Source: Dichetophora obliterata
Lineage: Eukaryota > Arthropoda > Insecta > Diptera > Sciomyzidae
Assembly: GCA_963920525.1 (NCBI GenBank)
Contig: OY986435.1
Span: forward strand, 170,837,627 to 170,901,626
DNA length: 64,000 nucleotides
Direction: 5' to 3'
The notes beneath the pieces were generated by a model. The model saw only the letters and a program-made list of their open reading frames with translations, was not told the origin of the DNA and made no database searches. Below are positions 11,245 to 21,659 of this stretch, piece after piece. Positions within the stretch are counted from its first letter, which is position 1. Each line of letters begins with the position of its first letter. The translations under genes were made by a program, and so were the position numbers.

Positions 11245-12368
11245 AAGGAGAAAATAAAAAATGTTTGCCAACAAACCAATAGCTTCGACAAACAGTCAAA
11301 TTAACTTCTTAACTATCAAATTGGTTCGAACATGGCCGCCGTTTGACGATCAAGTTCCATAATGTCACGTAAAAGAATAAAATAAAATAAATTTGGTTTT
11401 CCATTTATTATTTTGTATTTGGTAGAAAGCTATAACTAAATGTTTATACTTTATTAATCTGTGCAAACAGATTTGAAAAAATTCCTCAAAAAATCCTTTT
11501 TTTTCTATGGCAACTTTTGTTTCATACAGAGTTGGTAGGGAGTAAAATATTGATTATGTTTGCAACACTGTTTTCGGCCATTCTTTCTACTGTAGAAAAC
11601 TGGCGCGTATGTTCTATAGAAAGCTTTGAATTTTTTATATAGAAACTAGCAAATACCCGCTGCTTTGCTTGCGATAAAAATATTAAATACCATGTAAACA
11701 TTTTATATTTTTTTATAAACAACTTTATTTAATTGGAATTACCTTCTTTAAGGGGGAGGGATTTAGTTTTAAAACTGTTTTTTATTTGTTTTTCTGAATG
11801 TACAACATGTCGAGAGTATTATGTCAAGTAAATCAGAGCAAAACTCACGAAGAAACAGCGTTTCAAGCAACCAGCCCTCATACTGGGATATTCGAGTTTA
11901 AAGAATTTTAAATTGTTTTTTCCAAACATGTAACCATAAAAATTTTGAAGTCGGTGACCACGATTCCGAAAAAACTGCTGCACCGATCGTTTTAAAACAC
12001 ATGTTTAACATACAAACAGCTATAAACTGACGTTAAGTTTTTCAATTGGTATCAATCTTACAATAACAAATATGTACATTTTTTTTGTCCAAAAATCGAA
12101 ATTTTAAAATTATACAAAAAATTTGAAAATTGATAAAATAAAAACACTCACCGTCAGTTGAGAGAAAAACAAATTAACTAATCAAAATAATTTTTTTTAA
12201 TTCAGATAATCCAGTGCTGCGGAAGCTCGGTCACCGTAAAAAAAATTTTTTCGAAGCATCAGCGGAAAACTACAATAACACCGTTATTTCTTAACATTTT
12301 TTTACCAACATTTTTTTCAATATGCTCTAAATAATGTACTATAATATACTTATTTTCAAAATAAAACT
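11245..12368. other. AT-rich DNA with old repeat fragments
   Basis: No gene seen. The stretch 12190-12270 (TTCAGATAAT, then a GGTCACCG-like block) resembles 22130-22200, so both are likely fragments of one old dispersed repeat. 11640-11680 resembles the ends of common insect interspersed repeats. Confidence 0.35.
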
Positions 12369-12376
12369 GTAATAAC

Positions 12377-13222
12377 CAGGGAAGACAATTATATGCAAAT
12401 GCATATAATATATGCTTTTACATATTTGGACGTTTTGTTAATAATTTTGCATATTTATAACGATTGTGCTTATTTGTGCATATTTTTACATATTTTTAAC
12501 TTTTCGAACAGATTTTAGCTTGTAATCGGGCAAATTTTGATACTTCCTTCACATCTGGCAACATTGTTTGATATTATATTATATTGGCAACATTGTTTGA
12601 TATTAATTTCTTTGATATTATATATATTTATAAAGACATATTATATTATATATGTATAAAAAATATTTTGTTTAAAAACTCACAGACAATGGATCCATAC
12701 GCCGAAAGTCTCCTTCCGAACGAAGTCCCTTATTTTAAATGGTGCCCAACTACATCCTGCGATGTCGAGCGGTCTCTCTCACAATGCAAAACATTGTTGG
12801 CTGAAAATCTTAGAAAATTTCTTTTTGATAATATAAAAATGCATTTAATTGTTCAGTGTAATCGCTGAATGCAATACAATGTTTTTGCTATAAGCACCAT
12901 ATAAAATAATGGACTTCGTCCGGAAGGAGACTTTTGGCATTGGCTTCGAGCTACCAAACAAAATATTCATTAAATGATTAAAATAGAATTAAATTTTTAC
13001 TTTATAATTAAAATTATAATTTATTTAAACTGAAATATTTACTTTTACGCCTTGAAAGGGCTATTGTTTTGTTTTTTTTTATGAACTATTGAATAAAATT
13101 TTGAATAATAAAACTCCGACTTCGACATTTTTCGTGCTTATTTGATAGCATATTTTGCCATTTTTTAGAGCATATTAGCATACTTATTTTAGATTTTTTC
13201 GTGCATATTTCTGTTTTCCCTG
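12377..13222 (+). mobile_element. Deleted hAT transposon (8 bp target GTAATAAC)
   Basis: Termini CAGGGAAGACA and (complement) CAGGGAAAACA bound 846 bp, with GTAATAAC perfectly duplicated at 12369-12376 and 13223-13230. Subterminal regions are rich in GCATATTT motifs on both sides, as expected for transposase binding sites. It still encodes a piece of the hAT C-terminal domain, so it is a deletion derivative of an autonomous copy. Confidence 0.9.
12689..12868 (+). pseudogene. hAT transposase C-terminal dimerisation fragment
   Basis: The frame reads YFKWCPTTSCDVERSLSQCK and then ENLRKFLFDNIKMHLIVQCN before a natural stop. P-x-T-S-x-D-V-E-R-S-x-S is the conserved core of the hAT C-terminal dimerisation domain, and the last block matches the usual end of this subgroup. 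Only about 60 residues remain; the zinc finger and catalytic core are gone. The first 45 bases are present again as an inverted copy at 12893-12937. Confidence 0.85.
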
Positions 13223-13230
13223 GTAATAAC

Positions 13231-13789
13231 AATATGTTATAAGAAAATTCTTGACAGTAGCTTTTTTTTACCAAATCAACTTTACCCATTAAACAGTAAT
13301 TGCTATGGTGACAAAGTTACTTGGCTTTTTCTGTATTTTGATTTTTTAATAAGTCTTGCATAACAGGATTATAAAAAATTTGTGTAAAAAATTTTTAAAA
13401 TTAGTAATTCAAAAATGTAATTTTTTTCATAACTTAAATTCTAAACATGAATATATTCTTCTTAAGTTTTGAAAAATTTACATTATTATGACATCAAACT
13501 TTAACTTTGGCTTTATCTCGATTAATAAAAATAACGGTAAACGAAAGATTTTTCGAAAATATTTTGTACATATATCTAGTATATTGAAAAAAATTCCCAT
13601 TATTATGACATCAAAATTATTGTGATATCTTAAAAACTAAAGATTTTATCAATATGACACATATTCTTTAGCCTTAGCATGAGAAAAAACCGATTGAAAT
13701 TTAAATTTTTCGCTGTTCATCAAATTTCCTTTGTCTGAAAGGTCAATTAAATTAATTTGGCCTTAATTCGGAAAAAAAATTGTATACAT
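13231..13789. other. AT-rich DNA, no gene seen
   Basis: No coding frame and no element ends recognised between the hAT element and the repeat cluster. Confidence 0.4.
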
Positions 13790-14830
13790 ATTTTCACCAT
13801 TTTTAGTATAGTTGCCGAAAGTAACCATATGAACTGAATTACCATATTTTAGTCTAATAAGACCAAAACCGGCCGAAATATATTATTTCTGATGATTTGT
13901 GGGCGGTAATGGGGGTGTGGGAAAATTGTTTCCCTAAAACCATCTCGTTCTCGAAACAAATCGACTGTCAAAATTTCAGCTCAGTTTAGCTTAAACCTAG
14001 CGCGCTTTGCTTTACTCCACGCTTATCCCCTGAAAAGTGGGCGTAATTAATATGGTACACTTTTATTTTTTGTACAGTTGCCGAGAGTAATCAGATAGAC
14101 TAATTTACAAAATTTTAGTTTAATACGACTCAAACCGTCTTCACTCCACGCTTATCCACCAAAAAATGGATGTAACTAAAGTGGAAGACGCCCATTTTTA
14201 GTAAAGTTGCCAAAAGTAACCGTGAGAACTAAATTACCACATTTTAGTCTTGTACTACGATTACATTGAGACAAATGACTCATTTCAGCCCATTTAGCTA
14301 AATGAGAACAAAGTCATATCATTTCATACACAAATTCTCAGTTGCAATTCGACTCATAAAAAACAAATGAATGAGAATGTATACGTTCTTAAAACGTATT
14401 ACAAACTATTTCGAACGCAATCAATGGAGAATAGATAAAAAAAAAACACCGAACACACTAAAAACAAAGGAAAACATCAAACAACAAATCATTTTATACA
14501 CGTGTATCATCATCAATATCAACCAGTAAAAACAAAACAAAGAACCAGTTGTCAATTGAAATGAGATACTTTCGCAAAAAACAATAAAATAACTTTTGAA
14601 TGACTGATTCCAAATGAGTCATTTGGCTCAATTTAAACGTAGTATTATACGACTGAAACCGTTTGAAATATAGCATTTTCACTGATTTTTGAGTAGTTAA
14701 AGAGGGCTTGGAAGCCCATTTTTAGTACTGCTGCCCGAAAGTAAGAATACCTACAAATAAATGACCAAATTTTAATCTTATACGACCTAAACCGTCTGAA
14801 ATATAGCTTTTTTAGCATATAGTAGGCGTG
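13790..14830 (-). repeat. ~150 bp repeat cluster, orientation A
   Basis: Several diverged units share CTAAATTACC, TTTTAGTCT, AATACGAC and ACCGTCTGAAATATAGC blocks, ending in GGGGGTGTGG or similar. Units are recognisable near 13830, 14100, 14228 and 14650. One unit is split by the MITE at 14255-14642. Nothing is coded. Confidence 0.7.
14255..14642. mobile_element. MITE, TA target, inside a repeat unit
   Basis: Termini CTACG-A-TTACATTGAG and mirrored counterpart, both extended by CAAATGACTCATTT, enclose 388 bp, flanked by TA at 14253-14254 and 14643-14644. The host repeat unit resumes exactly after it (TTTTAGTCT before, ATACGACTGAAACCG after), so neighbouring units give the empty site. Confidence 0.8.
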
Positions 14831-15540
14831 AAATGTGATGATTCAGTTGAAATAACAAATCTTTTGTTACCTATATCATCTAAATCGGTTCAGGGGTTCT
14901 CGCGTTATTGCCAAACATCCGTGCAGTGTAACAACGATTTTTATAGTAAAGAAAGATAGATAGATGGACTAGCAAACCTCAAGTCGGAAAAAGCTAACTG
15001 ACAAGGCCACAAAACAAAACTTATGCCTATAACTAAATTCTGGCAATTCCCCTCAAAACATTTGCAAAGAAAATTAGTCAACACTGTATGACAGCATGAA
15101 TTCAACGAATATATACGAGCCCTAACCACAAATAATTGGTACAGCCCAGTAGTTTGTTTACGAAATTTATATAATTTATAGCACATTTTATTTTTGTAAA
15201 TTTAATATTTTTATTTTTTTTTTCATGAACACATAACAAAATTTCAATGCTGGAAAGTAAAAAACATTTTTTAATATCAATTGTTATTGAGCAACTTAAA
15301 TTGACCATTAAAAAAAGGTACATGTAGAAAATATTAGACTTATATTGTGTTACATCGTCTTTAACCCAGGTATAAGTAAATAAAGATAGTAAAGTGCCAT
15401 TCTACTCATCTACCATCTTCTCTAGCTGACTCCTTGACTTGTTTGGGGAGATTGTTTTCTTACCAAATTGAGTACTTTTTCCATGTGTTACCACCTTTTG
15501 CAGAAATAGACCTAAGGGCATCAAATTTGCAATATTTGTT
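14831..15540. other. Spacer between repeat clusters, no gene seen
   Basis: AT-rich DNA. 14840-14930 has the look of an interspersed repeat end but no family could be assigned. Open frames on the minus strand here have no recognisable protein content. Confidence 0.4.
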
Positions 15541-16520
15541 GTCAAGGCTAACACTTCGAATAATACACAAAAAATATTGCCACACCTCCTTTTTCCGCCC
15601 ACAAGTTAATAAAAACGCTATATTTCAGACAAATTCGGTTGTATGTCCAATACTGAAAAAAATTTAATAATTTAGCTCTTATGGCTACTATCGACAATTC
15701 AACAAAAATCGAACTATAACTACGCCTACTTTTCAGAAATTATAATTCCTAAGTTGTGCATGTTTTTATAATGAAACTTGGTTTATATATATATATATAT
15801 AATGCTATGAGACTAAATGGTGGTCACTAGATATATGTATACATTTTACCACGCCTACTTTTACAGCCGTTCTATATATATAAAAGCGTTCGTGCGGTGT
15901 CTCTTAAGATCTCAGAAACGGAAACACCTAAGGCAACCAAATTTACAGTATCTGTTAATATCTCGGTAAATAAAGTTAATATCTGGGTTAATAAAAAAAG
16001 CCACACCCCCTTTTACCGTCCCACAAATCAATAAAAATGCTATATTTCGGACGGGTTTGATCGTATTAGACTAAAATTTGGTAATTGAGTTTGTATGGTT
16101 ACTGTCTGAAACAGTATTACAAATTGGTAACCACGCCCTCTTTTATATCCCATAAATCAATAAAAATACTTTATTTAAGACGATTTTAGTCGTATAAGAC
16201 TTAAGCTTGGTAGTTTACTTTGTATGGTTACATTCGGGAACAGTACTACAAATGGGCGTAGTTACTCTATAGCAATGCCCACTTTTTCATAAATCATTAA
16301 ATTGACTACTGGGTCGATTGCGCTGAAATTTTGGTACTCAATTTTTTCCGCTCTAGAGACAGTTTAGGAAAATTTTGCCAAACCCCCTTTTACCACCTAC
16401 AAATCAATAAAAATGCTATATTTTAGACGGTTTTGGTCATATCAGACATAATTTAGTAAATTAGTGCATAAAGTTACTTTCGGAAACTGAACTAAAAATG
16501 GGAGTAGTCGCACTACAGTT
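15540..16520 (+). repeat. ~150 bp repeat cluster, orientation B
   Basis: At least four units begin near 15577, 16005, 16131 and 16379 with CCACACCCCCTTTTACC-like text, then CACAAATCAATAAAAATGC, an ATTTCAGACGG-like block, AGACTAAAATTTGG and a TATGGTTACTTTCGG-like end. This is the reverse complement of the 13.8 kb cluster, so the pair forms a broad inverted repeat centred near 15.2 kb. Confidence 0.7.
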
Positions 16521-16675
16521 ATGTCAGTTCAGATATACAAAAAATTAAAATTATTTTTCCGATTGGCATGAAAATTCTTATGTGGCAGTAAGCCGGTCTG
16601 TGACTCGACAACGTTTTCCCCTGGATTACTAGTAAATGATAAGATGCTGCGAAGTTCACATTAAGAATTACTCGT

Positions 16676-17214
16676 ATATCCCAAGAAACAATTTGTGTCC
16701 GTACCAAACTACTCAGGCACAAAAGTCCAGAGTATCGGACTCAATTTTATTTTTAAAAGCTACGAGTAGTAACGAAAAACTGCGAAGTTCATGAAAAAAA
16801 AATAAACGCACATTAATATTAAGTCGAATGGAAACGAGTTTCAGCGAACAGAACCCGAGAAAAAAAATTGATATATTCTGTTAATAAAGTAGCTTATATG
16901 TATCGAAACTGGCCTGAGTCTTAACTATAATGTACCCAAAACATGCCCAACAAGTGCCCCAACAAGTGCCTTAAAAGGCACCTGAAAAAGTACCGTAGTA
17001 AGTCTGCATTATGTTAATAAAGAGTTAAGAAACGAGCGACTATTTTCGGACACAATCAACTGACGAGTGCACGAATCGGTCTTCGTTCGTACAATGTGCC
17101 TGCCCAAGGTGTTCCAGAACTAGCACTTCTTTCGGTGCAGAGATCGGACATTTACCGACACATCGGTCGGACATTTACCGAAATATGAAATTGTTTCTCG
17201 GGTATATATTTTTT
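16676..17214. mobile_element. Possible MITE with GAGAAACAATTT termini
   Basis: TATCCCAAGAAACAATTT at the left and its mirrored counterpart ending CTCGGGTATA at the right enclose about 540 bp. Possible TA duplication is obscured by local TATATA. A direct repeat CGGACATTTACCGA occurs twice near the right end. No gene inside. Confidence 0.45.
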
Positions 17215-17399
17215 TACGCCCAATTAATGGCCTTAATTTTTCGCACATAAAATGACAATAAATGATTTGTTGTCAACCCTTTTCCAGCTGTCACCCATCT
17301 ACATATACCGGGGATATCAAAAAAATATGCAGCACTGCCCAAAACTATTCTACAAAGTACTCAATTGGAATTTAGGGTGCTCGCAATAACCAAAAGTAC

Positions 17400-17700
17400 T
17401 CAATCTACCCATACCCAACTACCCAAGTCAGTGTGAATGCCCCTAATGTATTTTTTAACATTTATGGTACCGTCAATGAAATGTTTGTTCCCAACACCTT
17501 TTGACGACATGCATCCCCATACCATGACATTCGCTGGAAACTTCACCGTTCGCTTTAAGCAATCTCTGTGGTGCACCTCATTTTTTGTCCGTATGACCCT
17601 CTTTCTAGAATCGCCAATGCACACATCGAACTCGGACTCGTCGCTAAATATGATGGTATCCCACTGCCGTTGAACCCAATATCGTTTATACTTAGCCCAT
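17400..17700 (-). pseudogene. Tc1-like transposase fragment (first catalytic segment)
   Basis: The minus strand reads WDTIIFSDESEFDV, a typical first-Asp block, then KFPANVMVWGCMSSKGVG and FIDGTINVKKYI, all in Tc1 order. Only about 95 residues remain; no matching ends were found. It is a relic of a cut-and-paste transposase. Confidence 0.85.
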
Positions 17701-18029
17701 AATAACCGCTTTTTTTTGCAACGGAGTAAGTAAAGGATTTTCTTTTGTCTGAAAAATATGTACCTCAGTAAAATAATTATATGTGCAATACTTCAAATGC
17801 AACTCTAAGCAAACATAACTTCATTTGTTTTTATATTATTTTTTTATTGAAATAGTATTAAGGACTTATATGTAAAACAAGAAATTGCTTATTTAAAAAA
17901 CGTGTAGTTATTAAAAAAATTAAATTGTATTTAAAAATTTCATAGAAAATATTTATAAGTGCAAAACCTATTTTTATTGATTTTATGGAATAAAATAGAA
18001 ATATATATAGATTTTATAAAAGAATATGT

Positions 18030-18480
18030 CTTCCTTTCTTATATATGACTTGGTTAAGCGCGAAAGGCAGGAAGTACATCAACGATCTAAGGATGAGGCC
18101 AACGATTTTCTTAAAGAATTGTTTTTAGATGCTTCATCGACTTGAACTGGCACCCGTTCTTATAAACTTGGGCCGAAAGAATGCCCCACAGGTTTTCGAT
18201 AGGATTTAAGTCATGACTAACAGTAGGTCTTTACAGTACGGGTATATTTCAGATTAATTGAAAGTCATTTGTGGCTCGGGAAGAATTTGTTGGTGTGCTG
18301 TCCTTCTGAACAGTCCAGCTATCCTGGTAATTACAGCATGTGAACTTAATAAATACATAATCTAATAACTCAATATACATTTGTGCATTTACACGAAAGT
18401 TTTGTACCTGGTCGATCAACGGTAACAAACCTTACTTTATTTACGGAATACTGTATTTCTGCCCTTCAAAAAGGATATCA
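18030..18480 (-). pseudogene. Tc1-like transposase fragment (C-terminal half)
   Basis: The minus strand reads WTVQKDSTPTN, then SHDLNPIENLWGIL and QFKSMKHLKT in different frames. This corresponds to the region around the third acidic residue (E of PIENLWG) and the C-terminus. It lies upstream, on its own strand, of the fragment at 17400-17700 that should precede it in the protein, so the two pieces are out of order or come from different copies. Confidence 0.75.
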
Positions 18481-18559
18481 AGTTGACTCAATTTTTCATT
18501 GACATTATATTATTATATCATTATATTTTAATAAAAAAAATTAGCGAAAATAGGTTTCC

Positions 18560-18880
18560 ATTCTAAGTTATTAAGATGGTTTGGGTCATATTTGATTAAC
18601 AGATTAAACCATGTTTACATTGAAAACGAACTATCTAGACCATTTCTAGCTTCTTCTGGTGTTCCTCAGGAAAGTATACCGGGTCCATACTTTTTATTAT
18701 ATTTATAAATGATATAACATGAAAAGTAAAGAATTCTCAATGTCTTCTATATGCGGATGATCTAAAAATTTTTCTCAAAATTAGGTCATTGTCAGATGCT
18801 GTGTTACTACAATCTGACTTAAATGCTATATTTGATTGGTGTACAAACAATGGCCTACTTCTTAATCATGAAAAATGTGT
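18560..18880 (+). pseudogene. LINE reverse transcriptase fragment, jockey-like
   Basis: In shifting frames the plus strand encodes SSGVPQESIPG (the RT motif before the catalytic centre), FINDI and then YADDLKIFLKIRSLSDA and NGLLLNHEKC. YADD is the RT catalytic box. The order and wording fit jockey-superfamily LINEs. Stops and shifts make it dead, and it is cut off near 18880. Confidence 0.75.
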
Positions 18881-18889
18881 GTGTATAAG

Positions 18890-19555
18890 AAATTTGAAAT
18901 TAAATAAAATATAACTTTTTTTAAACATACCTTGTAAAACCCATACTCCAGCTTATGAATGTTTTGTCTAGTCCATTCGCGACCAACGAACTTTCCAATT
19001 TTTTCTGACCATGTTGCTGCCAAATTTCGAACTGTACTTCGTCTTTTTTTGGTCACAAAAGTAGCTAATGCTCGTAAATCACAACTGGTAAATTTTTAAT
19101 TTCGGCCACATTTGTCATTTCAACAATTATTTTGCGAATTTCTTCGCAGATTGGTCTACCTCACACGATATTTAAGATTTGAGAACCTTGCAGGTGTTCT
19201 CAATATTTTATTACTGCACTAATTTTAAGTGGTCAGTTTAATTTTCTCAAAATATACTTTACTTCACTAAAACAACAGTGTCAAAAATAAAATTTTTAAT
19301 TAGTTTGGTAGTTAAAAAAATCAAGCTTAAATACAAAAATAAAATCAAAAGAAAAATTTTAAAACTAATATTTCAATAACTTGCCAAAAAAATTATTGTG
19401 TAAAAAAATTCAGCTGCACCAATAATTTGTAGTAAGGGCTCGTACACGCGTTGTTGTATCGTTATATTTTGGGAATCGTTATAAAAAAACCAAGGTTAAT
19501 TTTTAAAGGGTACAAATTAAACTTTTTTCCATTTGAATAAAAAAAATGTTCATCA
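18890..19555. other. AT-rich DNA, no gene seen
   Basis: No recognisable gene, element end or RNA. The minus-strand frame at 18862-19056 has no known domain. Confidence 0.4.
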
Positions 19556-19591
19556 AAACCCCCACCCATGTGTAAATCCTGGCTACGGCCC
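19555..19591 (-). mobile_element. Isolated hAT-type terminus
   Basis: The complement begins CAGGGCCGTAGCCAGGAT and continues with G-rich text, the style of many insect hAT ends. No partner end was found to the left. A similar phrase, CAGCCCCGTATCTAGGG, starts at 19604 on the plus strand and may be the left end of the hAT relic whose C-terminus lies at 21495-21659. Confidence 0.45.
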
Positions 19592-20387
19592 TGACAAGCA
19601 CATACAGCCCCGTATCTAGGGTACAGAGGGAGCATGCTCAGCATGCTCAAATATTCAGTGCGCATGCTTTGATCGATTTGAAAAATTTCCTTGTAAATCT
19701 TTTAATACTTAGGTACAAATCGCCACCTAAAATGCAAGAAGGCGTAATTACACTTAATAAGATTTTACAAGAGAAGCAAAAAAATTATTCAAGCGCTTGC
19801 ACTGAGGGCTTTTAGAATTTTGTTAGTAAAAACGTCGTTTTTAGTTGTAGGAAGTGTACAATTTTGCAAGAACATGTATTTTTATACAGTGCATCATAAT
19901 CAATCAAAAAGTAGATTTTGAATTTTACGTTATTACGCCATTTTGCATTTTAGGTGACGATATGTCTTTATATCAGTGTTATCAAAAACTCTGAGCGATT
20001 CTTGAGCGCCCTTTCATGTGAAGTTAAAATATCATTCTCACAAACATCATTCGCACTGTGCCTCGCGCTTTAAACGTGACGTATAGAGCTGCCATGAATA
20101 TTATAAACTCACTTATTGAAAATGTAAAAAATTTTATAACTGACGAAAACTTTCAACGCACGCTTTACAAAAAATAGCGATATTTTGATTGCGGCATCTT
20201 TTTTTGAAAAACTGGACTTTAAATAATTGCAATCACTTCAAAACCTTTCGAACTGCCAGCAGAATGGGAGATTCGAACAGCAAATCATTCTTCGAAAGGC
20301 AAAAAATTTAAACTAAAAGCCAAAACATTTCTATTTTGCAAAATTTTAGTGACTTTAAAATAAATTTTTTAAATGTGTTTAATTATA

Positions 20388-21320
20388 CTATACTATAGTA
20401 TACTAGTATACTATATTATATAGTATATACTATACTATACTATACTATACTATTCTATACTATACTATACTATACTATACTATACTATACTATACTATAC
20501 TATACTATACTATACTATACTATACTATACTATACTATACTATACTATACTATACTATACTATACTATACTATACTATACTATACTATACTATACTATAC
20601 TATACTATACTATACTATACTATACTATACTATACTATACTATACTATACTATACTATACTATACTATACTATACTATACTATACTATACTATACTATAC
20701 TATACTATACTATACTATACTATACTATACTATACTATACTATACTATACTATACTATACTATACTATACTATACTATACTATACTATACTATACTATAC
20801 TATACTATACTATACTATACTATACTATACTATACTATACTATACTATACTATACTATACTATACTATACTATACTATACTATACTATACTATACTATAC
20901 TATACTATACTATACTATACTATACTATACTATACTATACTATACTATACTATACTATACTATACTATACTATACTATACTATACTATACTATACTATAC
21001 TATACTATACTATACTATACTATACTATACTATACTATACTATACTATACTATACTATACTATACTATACTATACTATACTATACTATACTATACTATAC
21101 TATACTATACTATACTATACTATACTATACTATACTATACTATACTATACTATACTATACTATACTATACTATACTATACTATACTATACTATACTATAC
21201 TATACTATACTATACTATACTATACTATACTATACTATACTATACTATACTATACTATACTATACTATACTATACTATACTATACTATACTATACTATAC
21301 TATACTATACTATACTATAC
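20388..21320. repeat. Pentanucleotide microsatellite (TATAC)n
   Basis: From 20456 to 21320 the unit TATAC is repeated without error about 173 times, preceded by about 65 bp of imperfect units. Such length and purity are unusual and point to recent expansion or to assembly across a low-complexity region. Short further runs occur at 21400-21495, in both orientations. Confidence 0.97.
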
Positions 21321-21393
21321 GATTAATTGTTCCAACTCGCGACAACGAAGAAAAGGAAGCTTCATTCACAGCTGTGCTGCAGCCAATTGTCTC
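21321..21393 (-). repeat. Inverted copy of the hAT C-terminal segment
   Basis: These 73 bases are an essentially exact reverse complement of 21509-21581. Together they form a hairpin with a loop of about 115 bases made of TATAC/GTATA runs. The arm includes the sequence coding for IGCSTAVNEASFSSLSR. Confidence 0.9.
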
Positions 21394-21494
21394 AATACTA
21401 TAGTATAGTATAGTATACTATAGTGACTAACAGTTACTATACTATACTATACTATACTATATACTATAGTGACTATACTATATACTATACTATA

Positions 21495-21659
21495 CTATTA
21501 GAAGCAATTGTGACAATTGGCTGCAGCACAGCTGTGAATGAAGCTTCCTTTTCTTCGTTGTCGCGAGTTGGAACAATTAATCGAATGTCAATGACCAATA
21601 AACGCTTACGCAAACTTACGTATTTGGATTTGGAGTCGGATGAATTACGAAGAATTTAA
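21495..21659 (+). pseudogene. hAT transposase C-terminal fragment
   Basis: The frame reads IVTIGCSTAVNEASFSSLSR, then MTNKRLRKLTYLDLESDEL before a stop. S-x-x-E-R/A-S-F-S-x-L-x-R is the dimerisation motif of hAT transposases of the zinc finger MYM-like/Ac group. Everything upstream is replaced by microsatellite. It is a relic. Confidence 0.85.

Noticed and set aside
10999..11304. 101-codon gene
   Set aside because: The frame runs through a 118 bp palindrome and has no recognisable content.
21423..21500. Tyr/Ile-rich N-terminus fused to the hAT fragment
   Set aside because: It is translated TATAC microsatellite, not protein.
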